Origin: Nocardioides humi
Lineage (GTDB): Bacteria; Actinomycetota; Actinomycetes; Propionibacteriales; Nocardioidaceae
Assembly: GCF_006494775.1 (NCBI RefSeq)
Contig: NZ_CP041146.1
Coordinates: forward strand, 4,960,001-5,024,000
DNA: 64,000 nucleotides
Reading direction: 5' to 3'
Part shown: positions 12,284 to 20,792 of the stretch, piece after piece
How the letters are laid out: each line of letters begins with the position of its first letter
Position numbering within the stretch: position 1 is the first letter of the stretch
Program-made: the position numbers and the translations under genes
Notes under the pieces: model-generated
Databases searched by the model: none
Told to the model about the DNA's origin: nothing
What the model saw: only the letters and a program-made list of their open reading frames with translations

Positions 12284-13787
12284 CCGACGTGCTCGTCCCG
12301 TTCGACGACGTCATCACCCGCTACGACCCCGCCCTCGGCCTCGAGGTGCACGTCGAGCTCAACACGAACACCAAGATGTTCTGCGGCTGCCCGACGGAGT
12401 TCGGCGCCGAGCCCAACACCCAGGTCTGCCCGACCTGCCTGGGCCTGCCGGGCGCGATGCCGGTCGTCAACGGCAAGGCCGTCGAGTCGGCCATCCGGAT
12501 CGGGCTCGCGCTCAACTGCGACATCGCCGAGTGGTGCCGGTTCGCGCGGAAGAACTACTTCTACCCGGACATGCCGAAGAACTTCCAGACCTCCCAGTAC
12601 GACGAGCCGATCGCCTTCGACGGCTGGCTCGACGTGACTGTGCCGTCCGAGGAGGGGAGGGCGAGACGGTCCGGGTCGAGATCGAGCGCGCCCACATGGA
12701 GGAGGACACCGGCAAGTCCACCCACGTCGGCGGCGCGACCGGCCGGATCCACGGCGCGGACTACTCGCTCGTCGACTACAACCGCGCCGGCATCCCCCTG
12801 ATCGAGATCGTGACCCGCCCGATCCTGGTGCCCGCCGAGAAGGCGCCGGCCGTGGCCCGCGCGTACGTCGCCCAGCTCCGCGACCTGATCGTCGCGCTCG
12901 GCGTCTCCGACGCCCGGATGGACCAGGGCTCGATCCGCGCCGACGTGAACCTGTCGCTGGCCCCCAAGGGCGTGTCGAGGCTCGGGACGCGCTCGGAGAC
13001 CAAGAACGTCAACTCGCTGCGCTCGGTCGAGCGGGCGGTGCGCTTCGAGATGTCGCGGCACGCCGGGATCCTCGACGCCGGCGGCGCCGTACTCCAGGAG
13101 ACGCGGCACTTCCACGAGGACACCGGTACGACGTCGTCGGGGCGCGAGAAGTCCGACGCCGAGGACTACCGGTACTTCCCCGAGCCCGACCTGGTCCCCG
13201 TGGCCCCGTCGCGGGAGTGGGTGGAGGAGCTGCGTGGCACGCTGCCGGAGAACCCGACCCAGAAGCGCGCCCGGCTGCAGGCCGAGTGGGCCTTCTCCGA
13301 CCTGGAGATGCGGGACACGGTCGGCGCGGGCGCGCTGGACCTGGTCGAGCAGACCGTCGCCGCCGGGGCCGCGCCCCAGTCCGCCCGCAAGTGGTGGCTG
13401 ACCGAGCTGGCCCGCCGCGCCAACGACGCCGGCGTCGAGCTCGCGGAGCTGTCCGTCACCCCCGCGCAGGTCGCCGAGGTGCAGGCGCTGGTCGACGCCA
13501 AGACGATCAACGACAAGCTGGCCCGCCAGGTCTTCGACGGCCTGCTCGCCGGCGAGGGCACCCCGGAGGAGATCGTCGCCGCCCGCGGCCTCGCGGTCGT
13601 GTCGGACGACGGCGCGCTGTCGGCGGCCGTCGACAAGGCGATCGCCGACAACCCGGACGTCGCGGACAAGATCCGCGACGGCAAGGTCGCCGCCGCCGGT
13701 GCGCTGATCGGTGCGGTGATGAAGGAGATGCGGGGCCAGGCCGACGCCGGCCGGGTCCGGGAGCTGATCCTGGAGAAACTGGGGTGA
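12280..13787 (+). CDS. gatB: Glutaminyl-tRNA amidotransferase subunit GatB (one frame break)
   Basis: Kinase and tRNA-binding subunit: phosphorylates the misacylated glutamate or aspartate and accepts ammonia from GatA. The first frame runs from ATG 12280 ([19 protein letters not shown], with zinc ligands near CPTCLGLPG) to about 12654. The second frame continues from [20 protein letters not shown] to the stop at 13787, including the C-terminal YqeY-like domain. Adding one G in the G-run at 12654-12661 restores a 502-residue protein of normal length. Actinobacteria generally lack GlnRS and need this enzyme, so a true knockout is improbable; I infer a sequencing or assembly error. Confidence 0.93.
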
Positions 13788-13803
13788 GGTCAGAATCGCG
13801 CCA

Positions 13804-13839
13804 GGTGTGACACCGGAAGAGAGGTGTTACACTTGGCGT
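13804..13839 (+). promoter_or_regulatory. Promoter with twin palindromic operators upstream of the VapB-like gene
   Basis: Two palindromes, GGTGTGACACC (13804-13814) and GGTGTTACACT (13823-13833, one base off), lie 19 bases apart centre to centre. The second contains a -10-like TACACT (13828-13833) and the first a -35-like GTGACA or TGTGAC. The ATG follows the -10 by seven bases, which implies a leaderless transcript. The layout suits autorepression by the antitoxin-toxin complex. Confidence 0.6.
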
Positions 13840-14109
13840 ATGCCGACTGCACGGCGACGCCACGCGATCACCGAGACCGAGGCGGTCGCGGCTGCCCTCG
13901 AGGCCGCGGCGCGGAAGTGGCCGGAGGACCGTGACCGGCCAGCGCGGCTGCTGAACCATCTCATCGAGATCGGGTTCCATACGATCGAGGTCGAGCTCGA
14001 CGAGAAGGCGCTCGCACGACGCCGGGCGCTAGAGCGTGTCAAGGGCTCTCTTACGGGCGTGTACGGTCCCGGATACCTGGAGAAGCTCCGCGCGGAGTGG
14101 CCTGAATGA
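13840..14109 (+). CDS. VapB-like antitoxin
   Basis: Probable antitoxin that neutralises the PIN-domain toxin encoded immediately downstream and represses their shared promoter. It has 89 residues, is rich in Arg and Glu, and ends with LEKLRAEWPE. I do not recognise the DNA-binding fold with confidence; identification rests mainly on partner, size and the four-base overlap (ATGA) with the toxin gene. ATG 13840 is preferred to the earlier in-frame ATG 13807, which would lie inside the operator. Confidence 0.72.
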   Translation: MPTARRRHAITETEAVAAALEAAARKWPEDRDRPARLLNHLIEIGFHTIEVELDEKALARRRALERVKGSLTGVYGPGYLEKLRAEWPE

Positions 14110-14516
14110 TCGCTGTCGATGCGGGCGTTGTCATCGCTGTTCTCGATGAGCTCGACGCCCACAACGAGGCTGCGTTCGAGCTGTTGCTTGCTGCCGGCGA
14201 CCAGAGACTTGTGATGGGACCGGTGACGCGTGCGGAGGCGTTGGTGGGTGCCACGCGTCGCGGGCGCACGGCCGAGGCGATCGCGCAGATGGACGTGATC
14301 GGGATCGAGGAGATCCCGCTGCCCACTGATGCCGCGGTCCGACTTGCGGAGCTTCGTGCGACCACGGGCGTGAAGATGCCTGACTGCTGCTTGCTGTTGG
14401 TGGCCCAACAGACAGGATCGGCGTTGGCGACGTTCGACCATCGCCTGCGCTCCGCCGCCCGCTCCCTCGGGCTGGCCGTCCTTCCCGATGACGAGGAGCC
14501 CGATCCCCGGAGTTAG
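14106..14516 (+). CDS. VapC-like PIN-domain ribonuclease toxin
   Basis: Magnesium-dependent RNase toxin of a type II system. The 136-residue PIN domain shows the expected acidic quartet: Asp5 (MIAVDAGVVIAVLD), Glu44 (VTRAEALVG), Asp93 (VKMPDCCLL) and Asp111 (ATFDHRLRSAA). Full length, so probably active. VapC enzymes usually cut tRNAs or rRNA; the target here is unknown. It overlaps the antitoxin gene by four bases. Confidence 0.88.
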   Translation: MIAVDAGVVIAVLDELDAHNEAAFELLLAAGDQRLVMGPVTRAEALVGATRRGRTAEAIAQMDVIGIEEIPLPTDAAVRLAELRATTGVKMPDCCLLLVAQQTGSALATFDHRLRSAARSLGLAVLPDDEEPDPRS

Positions 14517-14536
14517 ACTCCCGGAGACACATCGAG

Positions 14537-14676
14537 AACACGCCCGTGGTGGGGGAAGCCGGTCGAAGTCCGGCGCTGACCCGCAGCCGTGGACCGCTCC
14601 TCGCCGGAGCGGTGAGCCGGAGCACCTGCCGTGGCGCGTCCTGACACAACGCTGTCGTGGAGAGCAGCGGGTCAGT
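14537..14676 (+). ncRNA. Cobalamin (B12) riboswitch
   Basis: Cis-acting RNA that binds adenosylcobalamin or a related form and lowers expression of the genes behind it. Conserved core elements are readable in order: GGGAAGCCGGTCGAAGTCCG, GCTGACCCGCAGCCGTG, and after a variable stem GTGAGCCGGAGCACCTGCC. Immediately downstream, CTGAC (14641-14645) pairs with GTCAG (14671-14675) and CGCTG (14650-14654) with CAGCG (14665-14669). This hairpin is probably the P13-like stem that docks with the core. The controlled start codon is at 14726, so translational control is likely; no U-rich terminator is seen. Confidence 0.92.
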
Positions 14677-14725
14677 GGCACCAGGAATCTGGGCCCGCCC
14701 GTTGATCGCAGCGGGAAGGCCCCAC

Positions 14726-16273
14726 ATGTCCCCACGTTTCCCCGTACGCCGCGCGGTCGCTGCCGTCGCCGGCGGTGCCGTCGTCGCCGGCGGCCTGATG
14801 GTCGCCGGGCCGACCCCGGTGGCCCACGCCGCTCCCGTCAACGCGGAGGCCGAGGCGGCCGCCGGCTGGCTCGCCGACCAGCTCGACGAGGACGGCCTGT
14901 TCACCTACCTCGACTGGCAGGGCCAGTCCACCACCGACATCGGCACCACGATCGACTTCGGGCTGAGCCTGCTGGAGACCGATCCCGACGCACCTCAGCT
15001 GAACACCGCGCTGACCGGTGTCCAAGCGGTTCTCGCCGACTACGTCGGCACGCCCGAGGTCACCAACACCGGTGGTCTGGCCAAGGCTGCTGCCCTGTAT
15101 CAGGCGGCCGACTTCGACATCGAGGACATCGACGGCCTCGATCTGCTGACTTCTCTCGAGGGCGTGATCCAGGCGGACGGGCAGCTCGGCGGGTCCAAGG
15201 ACGTCTACGGCCAGTCCTGGGCGGTCCAGGTGCTCAGGGAGGCCAGCAGCCCCAAGACCGCGGACGCGACCGACAAGCTGATCGAGCAGGCGTGCGACGA
15301 CGGGGGCTGGGGATACGACGACTTCCAGACGGGCGATTGCGTCTCGGTACCCGACGGCACGGCGTACGCGGTGCTCGCCCTGCTGCCCCAGCAGGACGAC
15401 CCCGACGTCGCGGCGGCGATCGACGACGGCATCGCCTGGCTCGACGGCCAGCAGCGGGCCGACGGCGGCTTCGGCGACTGGGGCGACAACGCCAACGGCA
15501 CCACCAGCGAGGCGAACGGCTCGGGCCTGGCGGCCTGGGCGCTCGGTGAGGCCGGGGAGACCGCGAAGGCGGAGGCCGCGGCGACCTGGGTCGCCGACCA
15601 CCAGGTGACGGCCGTCCCGGCGGCCTGCGGCGCGACGCCGCTGGCCGGCGAGACCGGCGCCCTCGCCTACGACGACAAGAACATCAGGGACGCGATCAAG
15701 GACGGGATCACCGCCACCGACCAGCAGACCTGGGTGATCGCCGGCGCGCAGGCCCTCGCCGGCCTCGCCTACCTGCCCACGCGCCCGGCGACGACCGGGT
15801 CCCTGACCGCGCCCACCGGCTACGTCGACGCCGGCCAGCCGGCCACGGTCCAGGTCGGTGGCCTGCGTCCCGGCCAGACCGCCTGCCTGACCGGTGTCGG
15901 CGCCACGCAGTGGTTCGTCGGCCAGGGCAGCACGACCTTCCTGGTCCCGGGCGGTACGGGTGACCACACGCTCACGCTGAGCTACGCGGGCGGCAGCGCG
16001 ACCGCCACCCTCAAGGCCCTCGACGCCAAGAAGCTCGAGGTCAAGGTGAAGGGCAAGCTCAAGGCCAAGAAGAAGGCCACCATCAAGGTGAAGGGCCTCG
16101 CCGCCGGCGAGACCGTCACCGTCAAGGTCGGCAAGAAGAAGGCCTCGGGCGTCGCGAACGCCAAGGGCGTCGCCAAGGTGAAGGTCAAGGTCAAGAAGAA
16201 GGGCAAGGCCAAGGTCAAGGTGACCGGCCAGTTCCCCGACCGCACGGGCAAGGCCACGACCCGGGTCGTCTGA
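14726..16273 (+). CDS. Secreted transcobalamin alpha-domain-like protein (prenyltransferase-type repeats)
   Basis: Predicted exported cobalamin-binding protein. The 515 residues comprise a signal peptide (to about AAPVNAEA, residue 38) and an alpha/alpha-toroid of prenyltransferase/intrinsic-factor-type repeats (about 40-330). Repeat signatures are DGQLGGSKDVYGQSWAVQVL, DGGWGYDD and ADGGFGDWGDNA. Ig-like segments follow, then a strongly basic tail (KVKVKGKLKAKKKATIKVKG). The alpha domain of animal transcobalamin has this fold. First gene after the riboswitch, with GGGAAGG six bases before ATG 14726. A cell-wall role for the basic tail is inferred. Alternatively a terpene-cyclase-like enzyme, but the riboswitch and neighbours favour B12 binding. 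Confidence 0.78.
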   Translation: MSPRFPVRRAVAAVAGGAVVAGGLMVAGPTPVAHAAPVNAEAEAAAGWLADQLDEDGLFTYLDWQGQSTTDIGTTIDFGLSLLETDPDAPQLNTALTGVQAVLADYVGTPEVTNTGGLAKAAALYQAADFDIEDIDGLDLLTSLEGVIQADGQLGGSKDVYGQSWAVQVLREASSPKTADATDKLIEQACDDGGWGYDDFQTGDCVSVPDGTAYAVLALLPQQDDPDVAAAIDDGIAWLDGQQRADGGFGDWGDNANGTTSEANGSGLAAWALGEAGETAKAEAAATWVADHQVTAVPAACGATPLAGETGALAYDDKNIRDAIKDGITATDQQTWVIAGAQALAGLAYLPTRPATTGSLTAPTGYVDAGQPATVQVGGLRPGQTACLTGVGATQWFVGQGSTTFLVPGGTGDHTLTLSYAGGSATATLKALDAKKLEVKVKGKLKAKKKATIKVKGLAAGETVTVKVGKKKASGVANAKGVAKVKVKVKKKGKAKVKVTGQFPDRTGKATTRVV

Positions 16274-17172
16274 ATGACGCCCACCAGGTCCCTGCGCACG
16301 GTGGCCGCGACGCTCCTCGTCGCGGCCGCCGTGGTGCTGCTTCCGCACGCGCCCGCCACCGCGGCAGCGTGCAGCGGCACGGGCGGGTCACCGTGGTCGT
16401 CGACGCAGGCGAGCTCGGCGCGGGCATCAGCGCGGGCTGCGACCCCTCGGTCGCCGCAGGCGAGGTGGCGGCGAAGAACTTCGCCGACGCCGGATACACC
16501 ATCGAGTACAGCCAGGCGTCCGGCATGAGCGGGTTCGTCTGCAAGGTCAACGGCAACCCGGCGGACGGGCACTGCACCGAGACCGACGCCTACTGGAGCC
16601 TGTGGTGGTCCGACGGCCGGTCCGGCACCTGGATCTACGCCAACCGCGGCGTCGGCGGGCTCAAGGTGCCCGACGGCGGGTACGTCGCGTTCTCCTGGCA
16701 CCAGGGCGCCGGGAAGGCCTCGCCGCCGGACGTCGCCGCGACGCCGCGGGCCACCGCCCCGAAGCCGTCCGCGAGCCCGAGCCCCACCAAGAGCGGACAG
16801 GGCGGGAAGGGCAAGAGCGCGAAGAAGACCGGCAAGGCCACGCCGTCGGCGACGCCGTCGCCCAGCGCGTCCTCGACGACCCCGACGACGTCCCCGAGCG
16901 CGTCCCCGAGCACGACCGCCCCCACCGAGGCGCCGACCGACGCCACCAGCACCGCCGCGCCCTCGGACACCCCGAGCCAGACCGCGACCAGCGGCCTGCC
17001 CTCGATCGACGAGATCACCGACGGTCCCGAGGCGACCTCGGCCGACGCCGGCGCCGGCGGTGACGACGACGGCAGCGGCTTCCCGGCCTGGCTGGGCGTC
17101 GGCCTGGTGGTCGTCGTGCTGGGCGCGGCCGCCGCCGTACCCCTCCTCCGGCGCCGCGGGGCCAAGGCCTGA
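16274..17172 (+). CDS. Membrane-anchored DUF4430 protein, transcobalamin beta-domain-like (one frame break)
   Basis: Predicted surface partner in B12 capture. A signal peptide (TVAATLLVAAAVVLLPHAPA) starts at ATG 16274, directly after the previous stop. The mature part begins CSGTG and, after one lost base near 16381-16387, continues RVTVVVDAGELG. The DUF4430-like domain (about residues 40-150) contains MSGFVCKVNG, then YWSLWWSDGRSGTWIYANRG, then VAFSWHQG. A long Ser/Thr/Pro spacer and a C-terminal membrane helix ending RRRGAKA follow. Adding one base gives 299 residues. DUF4430 corresponds to the small domain closing over cobalamin in transcobalamin and intrinsic factor. The break looks like a base-calling error. 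Confidence 0.78.
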
Positions 17173-17189
17173 GCCATGGGCGGCGGTCG

Positions 17190-18287
17190 ATGAGGCTGCC
17201 GCGGGACCTCCATCCCGTGGCGTGGTGGGTCTGGGCGGTGGGGCTGGCGGTCGCGGCGTCCTGCACGACGAACCCGTTCCTGCTGCTCGTCCTGCTCGGC
17301 GTGATCACCCTCGTCGTGCTCACCTGCCGCTCCGACCAGCCGTGGGCGCGCTCGTTCCGGCTCTACGCCTGGTTGGGCGTGGTGGTCGTCGTGGTCCGCA
17401 TCCTGTTCCGGGTCCTGCTCGGCGGCGACGTCCCGGGCCACGTCCTCTTCACGCTCCCGACGATCCCGCTCCCGGACTGGGCCGCGGGCATCTCGCTGCT
17501 CGGGCCGTTCACCCGCGAGGAGCTGCTCGCCGCGACCTATGAGGGACTGCGCCTCGCCACGCTGCTGATCGCGGTCGGCGCCGCCAACGCGCTGGCCAAC
17601 CCCAAGCGGCTGATGAAGTCGCTGCCGCCCGCGCTCTACGAGATCGGTACGGCGATGACCGTCGCGATCAGCGTCGTCCCGCAGCTCGCCGACAGCGCCC
17701 GCCGGGTGCGCGCCGCGCAACAGTTGCGCGGGGGACCGGTGGGCCGGTTCCGCCGGATCCGCGGCGTACGACGACTGCTGGTCCCGATCCTCGAGGACTC
17801 CTTCGACCGCTCCCTCGCCCTCGCCGCCGGGATGGACGCCCGCGGCTACGGCCGCACCGGCGAGCTCACCACCGCGCAGCGCCGCACCACCGGGGCACTG
17901 ATCATCGCCGGCCTGCTCGGCGTGTGCGTCGGCGTCTACGCCTTCCTCGACGACACCGCCCCGCGGGTGCTGGCGCTGCCGATGCTGGCGCTCGGGATGC
18001 TCGTCGCGCTCGGCGGCTTCGCGCTCGCGGGCCGGCGGGTCCGGCGGACCCGGTACCGCCCCGACCGCTGGCGCCTGCCCGAGCTCCTCGTCGCGGCCTC
18101 CGGCATCGCCGCCGGCGCGGGCATGTGGGCCGTGTGGAACGGAGACCCGCAGCTCGCCCACCCCGGCGTCCTCGCCGTCCCCGGCGTGTCGCTACCGGCG
18201 CTCGTGGCCGCGCTCGTCGCCGTGCTCCCGGTCTGGGCCGCGCCGCTGCCCGTCACCGCCCAGCGGCGCGAGGAGGTGCCCGCCTGA
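17190..18287 (+). CDS. ECF transporter transmembrane (T) component
   Basis: Integral membrane coupling subunit of an energy-coupling factor importer. The 365 residues include several hydrophobic helices. Two cytoplasmic coupling motifs of the x-Arg-Gly kind are visible: AAQQLRGG and AAGMDARGYG, which contact the two ATPases. It is a little longer than average T components because of extra C-terminal helices (ALIIAGLLGVCVGVYAFL onward). Its stop overlaps the ATG of the ATPase gene by one base. Confidence 0.9.
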   Translation: MRLPRDLHPVAWWVWAVGLAVAASCTTNPFLLLVLLGVITLVVLTCRSDQPWARSFRLYAWLGVVVVVVRILFRVLLGGDVPGHVLFTLPTIPLPDWAAGISLLGPFTREELLAATYEGLRLATLLIAVGAANALANPKRLMKSLPPALYEIGTAMTVAISVVPQLADSARRVRAAQQLRGGPVGRFRRIRGVRRLLVPILEDSFDRSLALAAGMDARGYGRTGELTTAQRRTTGALIIAGLLGVCVGVYAFLDDTAPRVLALPMLALGMLVALGGFALAGRRVRRTRYRPDRWRLPELLVAASGIAAGAGMWAVWNGDPQLAHPGVLAVPGVSLPALVAALVAVLPVWAAPLPVTAQRREEVPA

Positions 18288-19930
18288 TGCTCGAGCTGCG
18301 CGCCATCACCCTGCGCTACGACGACCCCGAGACGGGCTCGGCGGCGACCGTCCTCGACGGCATCGACCTGACCGTCGCGGACGGCGAGCTGGTCGTCCTC
18401 GCCGGCCCGACCGGGGTCGGCAAGTCCACCCTGCTCGGCGTGGTGGCGGGCCTGGTGCCGTCGTACACCGGCGGCACCCTCACCGGCGACGTCCTCCTCG
18501 ACGGCACCGGCATCGTCGACCGGCCGGCCCGGGAGCGTGCCCACGCCATCGGGTACGTCGGCCAGAATCCCGCCGCCTGGTTCGTCACCGACACCGTGGA
18601 GGAGGAGCTGGCGTTCGGGATGGAGCAGCTCGGGCTGCCGGCGCCGACCATGCGCCGCCGGGTGGAGGAGACGCTCGACCTGCTCGGCATCGCCGACCTG
18701 CGCCACCGCGACCTGCGCACCCTGTCGGGCGGGCAGCAGCAGCGGGTCGCGATCGGCGCCGTGCTGACCACCCACCCGCGGCTGCTCGTGCTCGACGAGC
18801 CCACGTCGGCGCTCGACCCGACGGCCGCCGAGGACGTGCTGGCCACGCTGACCCGGCTGGTCCACGACCTCGGCGTCTCGGTCCTGGTCGCCGAGCACCG
18901 CCTGGAGCGGGTGGTGCCCTTCGCCGACCGGCTCTGCCTGCTCGGCGGCGACCCGGCCCGCCCCGGGAGCGCCCGGGTCGGCGACCCCGCCGAGGTCCTC
19001 CAGGACGCCCCGATCGCCCCGCCGCTGGTCGAGCTCGGCCGGCTCGCCGGGTGGCGGCCGCTGCCGCTCACCGTGCGCGACGCCCGGCGCCGCGCGCCCG
19101 ACCTGCGCGCCCGGCTGGGGGACCCGCCCCACCGGGAGCGGGTCGCCGCCGCCGGGGATCCCCTCGTCGAGGTACGACGCCTGGTGGTCGCCCACGGCCG
19201 CACGCCCGTGCTGCGCGAGGTCGACCTCACCCTCCGCCCGGGAACGGTCACCGCCCTCATGGGCCGCAACGGCGCCGGCAAGTCGACGCTGCTGTGGGCG
19301 CTCCAGGGCCGCCACGCCGCGGGCAGCGGCAGCGTGCGGGTGGCCGGCGGCGATCCGGCGAGCCTGACACCGGAGCAGCGTCGCGCCACCACCGGACTGG
19401 TGCCGCAGAGCCCCGCCGACCTGCTCTACCTCGAGACCGTCGCCGAGGAGTGCACCGCCGCCGACGCCTCGGCGGACGCGGCCGCCGGCACCTGCGCCGG
19501 ACTGCTCGAGCGGCTGGCCCCCGGCATCGACCCGGACCGCCATCCGCGCGACCTGTCCGAGGGGCAGCGACTCGCGCTCGCGGTGGCCATCGTGCTCACC
19601 GCGCGCCCGCCGGTGCTGCTGCTCGACGAGCCGACCCGCGGCCTGGACTACCCGGCCAAGCGGGCCCTGGCCGGCCTGCTCCGCGAGCTCGCCCAGGAGC
19701 CCGGCGCCCGGCGCGCGGTGCTCGTCGCCACGCACGACGTGGAGTTCGTCGCGCAGGTCGCCGACGACCTCGTGGTCCTCGCGGAGGGTGAGGTGGTGTC
19801 CGCCGGCCCGGTCGTGCCCACGGTGTCGGAGTCCCCGGCGTTCGCGCCGCAGGTCACCAAGGTGCTGGGCGCCGGGTGGCTGAGCGTCGACGACGTCGCC
19901 GCGGGCCTGACGGCCGGGGTCGGGCCGTGA
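18287..19930 (+). CDS. ECF transporter ATPase, two fused nucleotide-binding domains
   Basis: Energises the ECF importer. The 547-residue protein fuses both ATPases that are often separate (EcfA and EcfA'). Domain 1 (about 1-265): Walker A AGPTGVGKSTLLG, signature LSGGQQQRVAIG, Walker B LLVLDEPTSALDP. Domain 2 (about 290-530): Walker A GRNGAGKSTLLWALQG, signature LSEGQRLALAVA, Walker B VLLLDEPTRGLDYPAKR. The second signature has Glu in place of the usual Gly (LSEGQ), seen in some ECF ATPases. It overlaps the S-component gene by four bases. Confidence 0.94.
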   Translation: MLELRAITLRYDDPETGSAATVLDGIDLTVADGELVVLAGPTGVGKSTLLGVVAGLVPSYTGGTLTGDVLLDGTGIVDRPARERAHAIGYVGQNPAAWFVTDTVEEELAFGMEQLGLPAPTMRRRVEETLDLLGIADLRHRDLRTLSGGQQQRVAIGAVLTTHPRLLVLDEPTSALDPTAAEDVLATLTRLVHDLGVSVLVAEHRLERVVPFADRLCLLGGDPARPGSARVGDPAEVLQDAPIAPPLVELGRLAGWRPLPLTVRDARRRAPDLRARLGDPPHRERVAAAGDPLVEVRRLVVAHGRTPVLREVDLTLRPGTVTALMGRNGAGKSTLLWALQGRHAAGSGSVRVAGGDPASLTPEQRRATTGLVPQSPADLLYLETVAEECTAADASADAAAGTCAGLLERLAPGIDPDRHPRDLSEGQRLALAVAIVLTARPPVLLLDEPTRGLDYPAKRALAGLLRELAQEPGARRAVLVATHDVEFVAQVADDLVVLAEGEVVSAGPVVPTVSESPAFAPQVTKVLGAGWLSVDDVAAGLTAGVGP

Positions 19931-20733
19931 GCGCCGCCGTACCCCTCCGGCTCCGTTCGAGCGTCGTCCTCGTCATCACCTCGGTGATCGGCCTGCTGAT
20001 GCTGGCCTGGCCGCTGCTCCTCGACGTCGACCCGAACGCCGAGCGCGTCGACCCGCCGTTCCTCTTCCTGCTCCTGCTGCCGGTGATCCTCGGCGTGGTG
20101 CTCGCCGAGCTGAGCGAGGGCGGGATGGACGCCCGGGTGCTCGCCGTGCTCGGGGTGCTCAGCGCGGTCAACGCGGTGCTCCGCCTGCTCAGCGCCGGTA
20201 CGGCGGGCCTGGAGCTGGTGTTCTTCCTGCTCATCCTCGGCGGCCGGGTCTTCGGCCCGGGGTTCGGCTTCGTCCTCGGCTGCACCTCGCTGTTCGCCTC
20301 GGCCCTGATGACCGCCGGTGTCGGGCCGTGGCTGCCGTTCCAGATGCTCGTCGCCGCCTGGGTCGGCATGGGCGCCGGGCTGCTGCCCCGCCGGGTGCGC
20401 GGCCGCCGCGAGATCGCCCTGCTGACGGTGTACGGCGTGGTCTCGGCCTACGCCTACGGCCTGCTGATGAACCTCCAGGGCTGGCCCTTCATCGCCGGCA
20501 TCCAGGTCCCCGGCCAGGACTCCTCGGAGCTGTCCTACGTCCCGGGCGCCGCGGTGCTGGACAACCTGCACCACTTCCTCGTCTACACGCTGCTGACCTC
20601 CACGGGCGGCTGGGACACCGGCCGGGCGATCACCAACGCGCTCGCCATCGTGCTGCTCGGCCCGGCCGTGCTCGTCACGCTGCGCCGGGCCGCCCGCAAG
20701 GCCCGGATCGACCCCGCGGCCGTGCCCCGCTGA
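19927..20733 (+). CDS. ECF transporter substrate-binding S component, probably for cobalamin (CbrT-like)
   Basis: Membrane-embedded substrate receptor of the ECF importer. The 268 residues form about six hydrophobic helices, including GVVLAELSEGGMDARVLAVL, an ECF-S-like LVFFLLILGGRVFGPGFGFV segment and GVGPWLPFQMLVAAWVGMGA. Cobalamin is inferred as substrate from the riboswitch and the transcobalamin-like genes in the same operon, and from the overall resemblance to CbrT-type S components. It starts with GTG inside the ATPase stop. A strong hairpin terminator follows. Confidence 0.85.
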   Translation: MSAAVPLRLRSSVVLVITSVIGLLMLAWPLLLDVDPNAERVDPPFLFLLLLPVILGVVLAELSEGGMDARVLAVLGVLSAVNAVLRLLSAGTAGLELVFFLLILGGRVFGPGFGFVLGCTSLFASALMTAGVGPWLPFQMLVAAWVGMGAGLLPRRVRGRREIALLTVYGVVSAYAYGLLMNLQGWPFIAGIQVPGQDSSELSYVPGAAVLDNLHHFLVYTLLTSTGGWDTGRAITNALAIVLLGPAVLVTLRRAARKARIDPAAVPR

Positions 20734-20742
20734 CGACGCGGA

Positions 20743-20769
20743 CGGGCCCGCCCCTGAGGAGCGGGCCCG
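20743..20769. terminator. Bidirectional hairpin terminator after the B12 operon
   Basis: Perfect 9-bp arms CGGGCCCGC (20743-20751) and GCGGGCCCG (20761-20769) with a 9-base loop, between converging genes. No U-tract, as is usual in high-GC actinobacteria. Confidence 0.75.
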
Positions 20770-20792
20770 CCGGTAGCGCTGGGAGATCCCGG

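Noticed and set aside
12280..13787. gatB as a true pseudogene or programmed frameshift
   Set aside because: No slippery site or stimulatory structure stands out; a one-base loss in a G-run in a normally essential gene is better explained by base-calling.
14726..16273. Terpene cyclase or squalene-hopene cyclase
   Set aside because: Prenyltransferase-type repeats are present but there is a signal peptide and no DXDD-type motif, and the B12 riboswitch and ECF genes point elsewhere.
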